64,000 bases of DNA from Acidovorax_G sp046289925. GTDB lineage: Bacteria; Pseudomonadota; Gammaproteobacteria; Burkholderiales; Burkholderiaceae_C. The stretch spans positions 1-64,000 of the forward strand of contig JBKBUN010000001.1 in assembly GCA_046289925.1 (NCBI GenBank). Direction: 5' to 3'. Under the pieces are notes generated by a model. It saw only the letters and a list, made by a program, of their open reading frames with translations, did no database searches and was not told the DNA's origin. Shown here in pieces: positions 9,518 through 17,277 of this stretch. The stretch's first letter is position 1; each line of letters begins with the position of its first letter. A program made the position numbers and the translations under genes.

Positions 9518-9627
9518 AGAAACGGCAGTGGAGCGGGCCGGTGGGGTGCACGGCGGCGGCGCGCCTGGGCCGTACCTGCCGATTGCTGCTGCGACACGAC
9601 ACCTCGGGACACCGCAGGGTGCCGTGG

Positions 9628-9972
9628 TCAGTTCAGGCTGGGCGGCTCCTGCGTCGCCGCGGGCAGCGGATGCTTGGCGGCGTTTTTCACCAGCTTGCGC
9701 TCCACGGCCTCGTGCAGATCAATGCCCGTGTGGTCGGCCAGTTGCAGCAGGTACAGCAGCACATCGGCCAGTTCGTCGGCCACGCGCTCGCGCTGCACGG
9801 GGTCGGCCGTCAGGCGCGCCGACTCCTCGGGCGTGAGCCACTGGAACAGTTCCAGCAGCTCCGCCGATTCGACCATGAGCGCCATGGCCAGGTTCTTGGG
9901 CGTGTGGTAGGGCTGCCAGGCGCGCTCGGCCGCAAAGGCTCGCAGGCGTTGTTGCAAGGCGGACAGGTCCAT
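9628..9972 (-). CDS. MazG-like nucleotide pyrophosphohydrolase
   Basis: The 114-residue all-alpha protein carries the EXXE..EXXD metal motif of the MazG/dUTPase-like superfamily (VESAELLELF and DELADVLLYLLQL). Such single-domain proteins (RS21-C6/DCTPP1-like) hydrolyse non-canonical nucleotides to monophosphate and pyrophosphate. The ATG at 9972 starts the conserved MDLSALQQ segment; an in-frame ATG six codons earlier is less likely. An R1 repeat lies directly upstream, separating it from the ABC exporter. The substrate is not predictable. Confidence 0.88.
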   Translation of the reverse strand: MDLSALQQRLRAFAAERAWQPYHTPKNLAMALMVESAELLELFQWLTPEESARLTADPVQRERVADELADVLLYLLQLADHTGIDLHEAVERKLVKNAAKHPLPAATQEPPSLN

Positions 9973-9989
9973 GGGCAGGTTGCAACTCA

Positions 9990-10040
9990 ATTGCTATTTT
10001 TTGATAGCTGCTTGTGCTTTACTTTCAAGCACGAGCAGCC
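9990..10040. repeat. R1 short intergenic repeat (reference copy)
   Basis: This is the clearest R1 copy: TTGCTATTTTTTGATAGC, then GCTTGTGCTT, a TACTTTC loop and AAGCACGAGCAGCC. GCTGCTTGTGCTT pairs with AAGCACGAGCAGC with one mismatch, giving a 13-bp hairpin stem. Confidence 0.85.
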
Positions 10041-10115
10041 GATTTCATTCCACATCGAAACGGCCGTTGGGCGGGCCTGCAGCGCTGGCGGCCGCACCGA
10101 GGCGGCGATGGCAAC

Positions 10116-11930
10116 TCAGACGGGGGCCTCCTGCTGCAAGGCCCACATGCTCGCGTAGCGGCCGCCCTGCGCCAGCAACGCCGCGTGTGTGCCGCGTTCG
10201 ATGATGCGACCAGCCTCCATCACCAGGATTTCGTGCGCGTCCACCACGGTGGACAGCCGGTGCGCGATCAGCAGCGTGGTCTTGCCCTGAGCGGCGCTTT
10301 GCAGTTCGGCCTGGATGGCGCGTTCGTTGGCCGAGTCGAGCGCGCTCGTGGCCTCGTCAAAGATCAGGATCGGCGGGTTCTTGAGCAGCGTGCGCGCAAT
10401 GGCCACGCGCTGCTTTTCGCCGCCCGAGAGTTTGAGCCCGCGCTCACCCACCATGGTGGCATAGCCCTTGGGCGTGCCCGCGATGAAGTCGTGGATGCGC
10501 GCGGCGCGCGCGGCGGCCTCGATCTCGGCCTGGGTTGCGTCGGTACAGCCATAGGCGATGTTGTAGGCCACGGTGTCGTTGAACAGCACGGTGTCCTGCG
10601 GCACGATGCCGATGGAGCGGCGCAGGCTGGTCTGCGTGACGCTGCGGATGTCCTGCCCCGCAATGCGGATCGCGCCCTGCTGGACGTCATAAAACCGGTA
10701 AAGCAGCCGCGCCAGCGTGCTCTTACCCGAGCCCGAAGGGCCGACCACGGCCACCGTCTTGCCCGCGGGAATTTCAAAGCTCACGCCCTGCAGGATGGGC
10801 CGCGCCGGGTCGTAGGCAAAGTGCACATCGTCAAAACGCACGGTAGGCTCGTCCAGCCCGACCAAGGCGGGCGCGCCGGGGGCGTCGGCCACTTCCCGCT
10901 CCTTGTCCATGAGCACGAACATCTTGTCCAGATCGGTCAGGCTCTGCTTGATCTCGCGGTAGATCACGCCCAGGAAGTTGAGCGGGATGTAGAGCTGGAT
11001 CATGAAGGCATTGACCATGACCAGGTCGCCCAGGGTCATGCGGCCATCGACCACGCCCTGCGTGGCCCGCCAAAGCATGGCCACCAGGCCCACGGCAATG
11101 ATGAGCTGCTGCCCGGCGTTGAGCATGGACAGCGTGGTCTGGCTCTTGAGCCGCGCACGGCGCAGACGCTCCAGGCTCTCGTCGTAGCGGCGCGCCTCGA
11201 AGGCTTCGTTGTTGAAGTACTTGACGGTCTCGTAGTTGAGCAGCGAATCCACCGCCTTGGTGTGCGCGGCAGAGTCGAACTCGTTGGCCTCGCGGCGGAA
11301 CTTGGTGCGCCATTCGGTCACCACCACCGTGTAAGCGATGTAGCAAACCAGCGCACACAGCGTGATCCAGGCGAACCAGACATCGAACTTGACGGCCAGC
11401 ACGCTGAGCACCAGCACCACCTCGACCAGCGTGGCCGCCACGTTGAACAGCGAGAACGAGATCAGCGATTCAATGCCGCGCACGCCGCGCTCGATGTCGC
11501 GCGTCATGCCGCCCGTCTGGCGCTCCAGGTGAAAGCGCAGACTCAGGCTGTGCAGGTGCTCAAACGTCTGCAGCGCGATGCTGCGCGCCGCGCCCTGCGT
11601 GGCTTTGGCAAACACCAGTTCGCGCAGTTCGGTGAACAGCGAGGCCGACAGGCGCAACAGCCCATAGGCCAGCAGCAGGCCCGCGGGCACCACCAGCACG
11701 GCCGTGGGATGGCCCACGGGCAGATCCATCGCATCGACCAATTGCTTGAGCAGCACCGGCACGCCCACGTTGGCAAGCTTGGCCCCCACCATGAAGACGA
11801 TGGCCGCGAGCACGCGCCACTTGTATTGCCACAAATAGGGCCAGAGCCGGCCGAGCGTGGCCCAGTCGGAGCGCGCCGGCGCAGCCCCGGGGGCAGAAGG
11901 GGAAGCAGAAGATTCGCCGCTGCGGCGCAT
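10116..11930 (-). CDS. ABC transporter, Atm1/ABCB7-type exporter (fused TMD-NBD)
   Basis: The 604-residue half-transporter has about six hydrophobic segments in the first 320 residues and an ATPase domain with Walker A GPSGSGKST near 393-401 and signature LSGGEKQRV near 500. The SLLNYETVKYFNNE segment is the hallmark of the Atm1/ABCB7/HMT1 branch, which exports glutathione-linked sulfur or metal compounds. It therefore probably works as a homodimer in metal or sulfur homeostasis. The ATG at 11930 fits the divergent gene at 12031, with 100 bases between them. The longer in-frame extension to 12266 runs antisense to that gene and is rejected. Confidence 0.88.
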   Translation of the reverse strand: MRRSGESSASPSAPGAAPARSDWATLGRLWPYLWQYKWRVLAAIVFMVGAKLANVGVPVLLKQLVDAMDLPVGHPTAVLVVPAGLLLAYGLLRLSASLFTELRELVFAKATQGAARSIALQTFEHLHSLSLRFHLERQTGGMTRDIERGVRGIESLISFSLFNVAATLVEVVLVLSVLAVKFDVWFAWITLCALVCYIAYTVVVTEWRTKFRREANEFDSAAHTKAVDSLLNYETVKYFNNEAFEARRYDESLERLRRARLKSQTTLSMLNAGQQLIIAVGLVAMLWRATQGVVDGRMTLGDLVMVNAFMIQLYIPLNFLGVIYREIKQSLTDLDKMFVLMDKEREVADAPGAPALVGLDEPTVRFDDVHFAYDPARPILQGVSFEIPAGKTVAVVGPSGSGKSTLARLLYRFYDVQQGAIRIAGQDIRSVTQTSLRRSIGIVPQDTVLFNDTVAYNIAYGCTDATQAEIEAAARAARIHDFIAGTPKGYATMVGERGLKLSGGEKQRVAIARTLLKNPPILIFDEATSALDSANERAIQAELQSAAQGKTTLLIAHRLSTVVDAHEILVMEAGRIIERGTHAALLAQGGRYASMWALQQEAPV

Positions 11931-12030
11931 GGGGGACAATTCCGGGCTTGTTGTTGTGCTGGCGGCGCGCTGCGGCCGCAGGCACCCCACGGCAACGCCC
12001 TGCGGCGCTGCCCCAACCGAGATTGTGCCC

Positions 12031-12459
12031 ATGTCCGAGAAATTCAGCCCCCCCGCCGCCCAGTTGCCCGTCGACAAGGAACTGGTGCTCAAGGTCATCC
12101 CCATGCCAGCCGACACCAACGGCAATGGCGACATCTTTGGCGGCTGGGTCATGGCCCAGGTCGATCTGGCCGGCTCCGTGCTGCCCGCGCGCCATATCCA
12201 AGGCCGCATGGCCACCGTGGCCGTCAACGAATTCATCTTCAAGCAGCCGGTGCGCGTGGGCGACATCCTGTCGTTCTACGCCGCGGTCACACGCATCGGC
12301 AACACCTCGGTCACCGTAGAGGTCGAAGTGTTCGCCGAGCGCTTTGCCACGCAGGGCCAGTTTGTGAAGGTGACCGAAGCGCGTCTGACCTACGTCGCCA
12401 TCGACGCGCAGGGCCGCCCGCGCCCGGTACCCAAGCCCGCCGCGCCGCTGGCCGGCTGA
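12031..12459 (+). CDS. Acyl-CoA thioesterase, YciA-like hotdog
   Basis: The 142-residue single hotdog domain has the family motif around residues 26-38 (TNGNGDIFGGWVM), with the Asp and Gly-Gly of the active site, and the VNEFIFKQPVRVGD strand. YciA-type enzymes hydrolyse short to long acyl-CoAs, releasing CoA. It is divergently transcribed from the ABC exporter and convergent with the bactofilin gene (13 bases between stops). The start at 12031 is where family similarity begins; upstream in-frame sequence to 11857 overlaps the ABC gene. Confidence 0.88.
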   Translation: MSEKFSPPAAQLPVDKELVLKVIPMPADTNGNGDIFGGWVMAQVDLAGSVLPARHIQGRMATVAVNEFIFKQPVRVGDILSFYAAVTRIGNTSVTVEVEVFAERFATQGQFVKVTEARLTYVAIDAQGRPRPVPKPAAPLAG

Positions 12460-12472
12460 AGGCGGGGCGGCA

Positions 12473-13036
12473 TCAAGCCTCAACCAGCGTGGACTCGGTG
12501 CGCGGCAACGCGGGCACGGTGCCCGCCACGCGCGTCGCACTCAGGTGGGCCGATTCGATCTCGCCTGCGAGCTGCCCGCCCTCTTCCACCACCAGCTTGC
12601 CGTAGCGGATCTTGCCGCTGACCTTGCCCGTGCCGTGGATCACCAGCTTCTGGCGCACGGTGAGCGTGCCGTGGAACTCACCATGGATCTCGGCAATGTC
12701 GATCTCGGCCGAGCCGCGAAACGCGCCTTGCTCCGCGATCTGGATCACGCGCGAATCCATCGTGGCCTCGACGATGCCCTCGACGACCAGCGTGTCGCAG
12801 TCGGTGATCTCTACGCCCTTGAGCTTGATGTTCGGGCCCACGGTGAGCTTGCTGCCGCCCGCGCCCGCGGCACTGCCGCTGCCCGCAGGCGCAGCCGCTT
12901 TCGCCACAGCCGATGCCGCGGCGGCGGGCGGGCTGGCCTGACTGCCCAGCCCGGCCAGTGGCCCGGCAGGCGGGGCGCTGCGCGCCCCCAAAGACTCAGG
13001 GTCGCGTTTGCCAAAAAACGGGGTTTGTACGGCCAT
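12473..13036 (-). CDS. Bactofilin (polymer-forming cytoskeletal protein)
   Basis: The 187-residue protein has a disordered Ala/Pro/Gly-rich N-terminus (about 1-62), a right-handed beta-helix bactofilin domain from about 63 to 165 (VGPNIKLKGVEITDCDTLVV and the following regular strand pattern), and a short tail. Bactofilins self-assemble without nucleotide into filaments that scaffold cell-wall or polarity proteins. No M23 peptidase partner is adjacent, unlike many bactofilin loci. The ATG at 13036 is preceded by AAGGAGAT. Confidence 0.9.
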   Translation of the reverse strand: MAVQTPFFGKRDPESLGARSAPPAGPLAGLGSQASPPAAAASAVAKAAAPAGSGSAAGAGGSKLTVGPNIKLKGVEITDCDTLVVEGIVEATMDSRVIQIAEQGAFRGSAEIDIAEIHGEFHGTLTVRQKLVIHGTGKVSGKIRYGKLVVEEGGQLAGEIESAHLSATRVAGTVPALPRTESTLVEA

Positions 13037-13370
13037 CGGATCTCCTTGACAAAAAGAAACCCATGCTAGTCCTCAGCCTGGCCGCGGTCTGCGGGCCTTG
13101 TGCAAGGTGCGTAACCAAACCGCTCGGCCGTTGCATGCGTTTGCACGCCTTGCACTGGCTCACAGGCGCACCGTGGCCGTGGCACTCGGCGCAGTCAACC
13201 CAGGAGCCTGTCGGACTTGGGGCGTCGAAAGCGAAAATGAGCCCCAGCGAGGACAGTTTTCGCCATGTTGGCAGCCCCATAGCGGGGCTATGGGGCCAAA
13301 AGACGGTGAAAATTGGACCGCTGCGGCTCATTTGCAGCCGACGATTCCCAAGTCCGACAGGCTCCTAGGT
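13037..13370. other. Spacer carrying a complete R2 element
   Basis: Bases 13037-13201 are non-coding sequence with no recognisable gene; they must hold the bactofilin promoter, though I cannot pick out -35/-10 boxes with confidence. The rest is the R2 element, ending four bases before the next gene's stop codon. Confidence 0.7.
13202..13366. repeat. MITE-like R2 element, complete copy
   Basis: This 165-base element is bounded by perfect 20-bp terminal inverted repeats: AGGAGCCTGTCGGACTTGGG at 13202-13221 and its exact reverse complement at 13347-13366. A central hairpin (CCCCATAGC GGG GCTATGGGG) sits near 13275-13295. There is no transposase and no clear target duplication. Related copies are at 1-62, 9336-9517 and 14202-14252. 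Confidence 0.85.
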
Positions 13371-13856
13371 TCAAGACACGATGTAAGCCGCAGCCCCCGC
13401 CGACATGAGCTGCCCGTCGGGCCCGACGAACTCCATGCGCGTGGTGGCCACGCGCGAGCCCAGGCGCAGCACCTCGGCGCGCAGGCCAAAGTGCGTACCA
13501 ATGCCCGGGCGCAGGTAGTCGATGCGCAGGTCAATGGTGCCCAACTTGGCAAAGCGGTGCAGGCGCTGCTCGGGCGGCTCGTCCATGTGCTTGGCGCCAA
13601 TGGCCACCATCACCGCCAGGCCGCCCATGGCGTCCAGCGCCGCGCTGATCACGCCGCCGTGGATGCGGTTGTACGCGTAGTGGCCCACCAGATCGGGCCG
13701 CATGTCGATGCGCGCCTGCACCGCATCGGGCTGCAGCGTCACGATCTTGAGACCCAGCACCTGGTTGAAGACGATCTTTTCTTCAAAGATGACGCGCAGA
13801 CCTTCGACGAACTCGGGCTCGAACGCAGTCACTGCAGGGGCTGTGGCAGGGCGCAT
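13371..13856 (-). CDS. PaaI/YbgC-type hotdog thioesterase family protein
   Basis: The 161-residue single hotdog domain contains the HGGVISAALDAMGGLAVM helix, in which the HGG and Asp are typical of PaaI-like enzymes, and a DLRIDYLRPG strand. It probably hydrolyses an acyl- or aryl-CoA. GGAGAG lies upstream of the ATG at 13856; the longer reading frame to 13949 translates the R1 repeat and is rejected. It sits between an R2 and an R1 element. The substrate is unknown. Confidence 0.85.
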   Translation of the reverse strand: MRPATAPAVTAFEPEFVEGLRVIFEEKIVFNQVLGLKIVTLQPDAVQARIDMRPDLVGHYAYNRIHGGVISAALDAMGGLAVMVAIGAKHMDEPPEQRLHRFAKLGTIDLRIDYLRPGIGTHFGLRAEVLRLGSRVATTRMEFVGPDGQLMSAGAAAYIVS

Positions 13857-13896
13857 GGTGAGGGGCTCTCCGCTGAAAAACCTGAAGAACAGGGTT

Positions 13897-13948
13897 TTGC
13901 TATCAAAAACATAGCTGCTCGTGCTTGACTTTCCAGCACGAACAGCCA
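13897..13948. repeat. R1 short intergenic repeat
   Basis: TTGCTATCAAAAACATAGC, then TGCTCGTGCTT, a short loop and CCAGCACGAACAGCC. Same layout as the reference copy, with several substitutions. Confidence 0.8.
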
Positions 13949-13957
13949 TTTGCGTTC

Positions 13958-14195
13958 AACCTAGAAACCGCAGTTGGATGCGCCCGCCAGTGCCATGATC
14001 GGCGCGCCAGGCAAGGCGAGACGACGCGGCGCACTCCTGTGCGCAAGGAGGCACAACGCCGCATGGCGCGGCTAGCATGGTGCTGGCGGGCGCATAGCGC
14101 TTTCGCCCAGAAGGTGAGCATGCCCACAAGGCGCAAGTTCAACGGACATTAGAACTTTTCAGTGTGAACAAGCGGTCAACTGCGGTTTCTAGGTT
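13958..14195. repeat. Foldback element R3 with perfect 19-bp terminal inverted repeats
   Basis: AACCTAGAAACCGCAGTTG at 13958-13976 is exactly reverse-complementary to 14177-14195. Inside it, GCGCCCGCCAGTGCCATG (13980-13997) pairs with 14076-14093 with two mismatches. Further GC-rich inverted segments surround the centre. The 238-base unit is thus a nested palindrome. Short open frames inside it look random. Confidence 0.82.
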
Positions 14196-14201
14196 CAACC
14201 C

Positions 14202-14252
14202 AGGAGCCTGTCGGACTTGGGAATCGTCGGCTGCAAATGGGCCGCAGCGGTC
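14202..14252. repeat. Partial R2 element (one end only)
   Basis: The sequence starts with the perfect R2 terminal repeat and follows the inverted-orientation end for about 51 bases, stopping at GCGGTCCA. There the similarity passes into a degraded R3 end. Confidence 0.8.
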
Positions 14253-14269
14253 CACTGCCGTTTCCAGGT

Positions 14270-15046
14270 TCAGATCTTGCTGAAGTCGGGATGGCGCTTT
14301 TCCATGAACGCGTTGAAGGCTTCGCGGGCGGCGGGCTCGCGCAGCATGCGGCCGAAGCTCTGGCCCTCTTCGGCCATGACGGCCAGCACCTGGGCCTGCT
14401 GGCCTTTTTTCATCAAGCGCTTGGTCTCGATCAGGGACGACAGCGGCTTGGCCGCCAGCTTGCGGGCCTGGGCCTGGGCGTAGGCATTGCACTCGGTGGG
14501 CGGCAGCACGCGGTTGACCAGGCCGACTTCGAGTGCGGCCTCGGCCATGAAGGGCTCGCCCAGCATCAGCGCCTCGGCGGCGCGGTGGTAGCCCAGCATC
14601 TGGGGCACGAGCAGGCTCGACGCCGCCTCGGGGCACAGCCCCAGGTTGACAAAGGGCATAGAAAACGCGGCGTTGTCGCCGGCATACACCAGGTCGCAGT
14701 GAAACAGCATGGTGGTGCCAATGCCCACGGCCGGGCCGCAGACGGCGGCGATCACCGGCTTGGTGAAGCCCGCCAGGCCGCGCAGGAAGCGGAACACGGG
14801 CGAATCCTGCGACGCCGGGGGCTGCTGCAGGAAGTCGCCGATGTCGTTGCCCGCGCTGAAGATGGCCACGTCGCCCTGGAACACCACCACGCGCACGGCG
14901 GCGTCGGCCTCGGCCGCGGCCAGCGCATCGGCCATGGCCGCGTACATGGCGGTGGTGATGGAGTTCTTCTTGTCCACGCGGTCGAAGGTGAGGGTGGTCA
15001 CACCGTCTTCGGTGTGCACGCGGATGTCGGCGGTAGCGGTGCTCAT
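14270..15046 (-). CDS. Enoyl-CoA hydratase/isomerase family protein
   Basis: The 258-residue crotonase-fold protein has the oxyanion-hole segments (SAGNDIGDF around 64-72, and AVCGPAVGIGTT), plus PEAASS carrying the second active-site glutamate position. It probably hydrates or isomerises an enoyl-CoA in beta-oxidation. The first catalytic glutamate seen in canonical hydratases is not obvious, so isomerase activity is possible. CCAGGAGACC precedes the ATG at 15046. It lies 70 bases after the thioesterase gene on the same strand and probably shares its transcript. Confidence 0.88.
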   Translation of the reverse strand: MSTATADIRVHTEDGVTTLTFDRVDKKNSITTAMYAAMADALAAAEADAAVRVVVFQGDVAIFSAGNDIGDFLQQPPASQDSPVFRFLRGLAGFTKPVIAAVCGPAVGIGTTMLFHCDLVYAGDNAAFSMPFVNLGLCPEAASSLLVPQMLGYHRAAEALMLGEPFMAEAALEVGLVNRVLPPTECNAYAQAQARKLAAKPLSSLIETKRLMKKGQQAQVLAVMAEEGQSFGRMLREPAAREAFNAFMEKRHPDFSKI

Positions 15047-15116
15047 GAAAGGTCTCCTGGGGGGTGCATGCAATGCCCGGGGTGGCGGCACGCAGACTGC
15101 GGGCCGCGCGCCGGGT

Positions 15117-15941
15117 TCATTCCTTGTAGTACACGATCTGGTGGCTGGTGGCCAGCAGCGTGCCGGCCTCGTTCCACAGTTGCGCGGTCTGGTCGAAAAA
15201 GCCGTTGCGGAATTCCTGCGCGCGGGCCTGGCCCAGCACGAAGCCCGTGCCCGTGGCCGCAAGCTGCGCAGCGTCGGCGTGGTAGTACACCGTGAGCGAC
15301 ACGGTGCCTGCCGGCACCTGGCGCGCGCGGCGCAGCCATACGCGCGGAAAGAACACGTCGGCCAGCGCCGTGAGCGCCGGAAAATCCAGCGCCCGTGCGG
15401 GGGCGTCGCGCATCCACAGGCGGCTCAGGCTGTGGTCGCCGCCGCCGTCCCATACCTGCGGAATCACGCCGCTGACCGGGCGCATTTCGTAGCGCTGCAG
15501 CCAGGCCATGGCGGCCGCGGGGGCCAGGGGGGGCAGCGTGCCGGGCGCGGGCACTTCGGGCATGGGCGTGTCGGCCATGCTCCAGGTCTCGCGCCGCACG
15601 GCCGTGACCGCGGTGCCCGTGGTCGCCACCACCGCCGCGCCATCGGGGCCGGACTGCAGCAAGGTGAGCGTCCAGTGCTGGGTGGAGCGGTTGGTGCGCA
15701 CGGGCACCGCTTCCACGGTGAACGGGCCTTCGCCCACGGCCCCGGCAAAGTTCACCGTGAGCGAGAGCGGATCGCCCAGGCGCTGCGGGTGCTGCAGCAG
15801 CGCCTGCAGCAGCGTGGCCGCCGTGATGCCCCCGAACGGGCCCACCATGTTCCAGTAGCCCGCGTGCGACTGGCCGCGGAACGCATGCGCGGCGGTGGCT
15901 TCGAGCGCCACCGCTTGATCAAAAGGATGTGCGTGGGTCAT
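15117..15941 (-). CDS. Acyl-CoA thioesterase, double-hotdog (TesB-like)
   Basis: The 274-residue protein has two hotdog halves. The N-terminal half contains the GYWNMVGPFGGITAATLLQA segment, typical of the thioesterase-like superfamily of acyl-CoA hydrolases. The C-terminal half (from about 155) has the DHSLSRLWMRD region and ends in a ...TSHQIVYYKE strand. It would hydrolyse acyl-CoA in the cytoplasm. It is separated from the thiolase gene by a terminator, so it starts a new transcription unit with the hydratase gene. Confidence 0.82.
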   Translation of the reverse strand: MTHAHPFDQAVALEATAAHAFRGQSHAGYWNMVGPFGGITAATLLQALLQHPQRLGDPLSLTVNFAGAVGEGPFTVEAVPVRTNRSTQHWTLTLLQSGPDGAAVVATTGTAVTAVRRETWSMADTPMPEVPAPGTLPPLAPAAAMAWLQRYEMRPVSGVIPQVWDGGGDHSLSRLWMRDAPARALDFPALTALADVFFPRVWLRRARQVPAGTVSLTVYYHADAAQLAATGTGFVLGQARAQEFRNGFFDQTAQLWNEAGTLLATSHQIVYYKE

Positions 15942-16008
15942 GCGTCCGAGTGTGCCGGGTTTCGGGTGGGGCGGCCGTCCTGCCTGCGACTGTGGGCGCT
16001 ACGCCGCA

Positions 16009-16035
16009 GAAAAAAGGCCACCCGAAGGTGGCCTG
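16009..16035 (-). terminator. Rho-independent terminator after the thiolase gene
   Basis: Minus strand: AGGCCACC, a TTCG tetraloop, GGTGGCCT, then a run of T. It lies just past the thiolase stop codon and closes the fatty-acid oxidation operon. Confidence 0.88.
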
Positions 16036-16049
16036 TGCGGGCGCCGTGC

Positions 16050-17243
16050 TTACAGCGCCTCGATGATGCCGGCCGCGCCCTGGCCCGTGCCCACGCACAT
16101 GGTGACCATGCCGTACTTGAGCTTGTGGCGGCGCAGCGCATGCACCACGGTGGCCGCACGGATCGCACCCGTGGCGCCCAGCGGGTGGCCCAGGGCGATG
16201 GCACCGCCCATGGGATTGACCTTGGACGGATCCAGGCCCAGTGTGTTGATCACGGCCAGCGACTGCGCGGCAAAGGCTTCGTTGAGCTCGAACCAGCCGA
16301 TGTCTTCGTGCTTCAGGCCCGCATAGCGCAGCGCGGCCGGAATGGCCTCGATCGGGCCAATGCCCATGATTTCGGGCGGCACACCGCGTGCGGCATAGCT
16401 CACAAAGCGGGCCAGCGGCGTCAAGCCGAACTGCTTGACGGCCTTTTCGCTGGCCACGATCAGCGCGCCCGCGCCATCACTGGTCTGCGAACTGTTGCCC
16501 GCCGTCACGCTGCCACGGGCGGCAAACACGGGCTTGAGCTTGGCCAGGCCTTCGAGCGAGGTGTCGGGGCGCGGGCCTTCGTCCAGGTTCACGGTGCGGC
16601 GCTTTTCCACGACCTCGCCGGTGGCCAGGTTGGGCGAACGCTCCACAATCTCGATGGGCGTGATTTCGTCGGTGAACTCGCCGGCCTTCTGGGCTTTGAG
16701 GGCGCGCATGTGGGACTCCAGCGCAAACGCATCCTGCGCTTCGCGGCTCACCTTCCACTGCTTGGCCACCTTCTCAGCCGTCAGGCCCATGCCGTAGGCG
16801 ATGCCCACGTTCTCGTCCTTGGCAAAGATTTCGGGGTTGAACGACGGCTTGTTGCCGCCCATGGGCACCATGCTCATGGACTCGGCACCGCCAGCGATCA
16901 GCACATCGGCCTCGCCCACGCGGATACGGTCGGCCGCCATCTGCAACGCGGTAATGCCCGATGCGCAGAAGCGGTTCACCGTCACGCCGCCCACGGGGTG
17001 GTCGAACGCCAGGCCCATCGCTATGCGCGCCATGTTCATGCCCTGCTCGCCTTCAGGGAACGAGCAGCCGATGATCGCGTCTTCGATCGCCTTCGGGTCC
17101 AGCGTGGGCACCTGCAGCATGGCGGCCTTGATGGAGGCCACCAGCAGGTCGTCCGGGCGGGTGTTCTTGAAGTAGCCCCGGCCCGAGCGCCCAATGGGCG
17201 TGCGCGTGGCGGCAACGATGTAGGCGTCTTGCACTTGTTTCAT
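16050..17243 (-). CDS. fadA: Acetyl-CoA C-acyltransferase (thiolase)
   Basis: The 397-residue thiolase performs the last beta-oxidation step, cleaving 3-ketoacyl-CoA with CoA. The catalytic triad is visible: nucleophile Cys93 (NRFCASG), His353 (GHPLGATG) and Cys383 (CVGTGQG). The start ATG at 17243 gives the standard MKQVQDAYIVAATRTPIG N-terminus. It follows a DUF4442 gene and the FadN-type dehydrogenase in one operon. A biosynthetic acetoacetyl-CoA thiolase is less likely given the neighbours. Confidence 0.93.
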   Translation of the reverse strand: MKQVQDAYIVAATRTPIGRSGRGYFKNTRPDDLLVASIKAAMLQVPTLDPKAIEDAIIGCSFPEGEQGMNMARIAMGLAFDHPVGGVTVNRFCASGITALQMAADRIRVGEADVLIAGGAESMSMVPMGGNKPSFNPEIFAKDENVGIAYGMGLTAEKVAKQWKVSREAQDAFALESHMRALKAQKAGEFTDEITPIEIVERSPNLATGEVVEKRRTVNLDEGPRPDTSLEGLAKLKPVFAARGSVTAGNSSQTSDGAGALIVASEKAVKQFGLTPLARFVSYAARGVPPEIMGIGPIEAIPAALRYAGLKHEDIGWFELNEAFAAQSLAVINTLGLDPSKVNPMGGAIALGHPLGATGAIRAATVVHALRRHKLKYGMVTMCVGTGQGAAGIIEAL

Positions 17244-17277
17244 GATCAGATCCTGTCCTTGTTGGGGGTGGGGGCGG

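Larger units (their letters stand above)
9148..9627. other. Gene-free spacer with tandem and inverted repeats
   Basis: It contains three 11-base tandem units (9256-9288) and a complete inverted-orientation R2 element (9336-9517). The part after the element (9518-9627) shows only a fragment resembling the R3 terminal sequence (CTAGAAACGGCAGTGGA). I see no gene. Confidence 0.75.
13857..14269. other. Repeat-only spacer: R1, R3 foldback and partial R2 in series
   Basis: The 413-base spacer is almost wholly repetitive: R1 at 13897-13948, the foldback element R3 at 13958-14195, and an R2 end at 14202-14252. It finishes with a degraded copy of the R3 end (CTGCCGTTTCCAGGTT, 14253-14268). No gene is supported. 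Confidence 0.8.

Noticed and set aside
10014..12605. An 863-codon plus-strand frame spanning the ABC exporter and thioesterase
   Set aside because: It is antisense to the Atm1-type exporter and out of frame with the YciA-like gene, and its translation has no recognisable domain.
13903..14152. Short open frames inside the R3 foldback element
   Set aside because: They translate palindromic sequence in both directions, have no ribosome site and resemble no protein I know.
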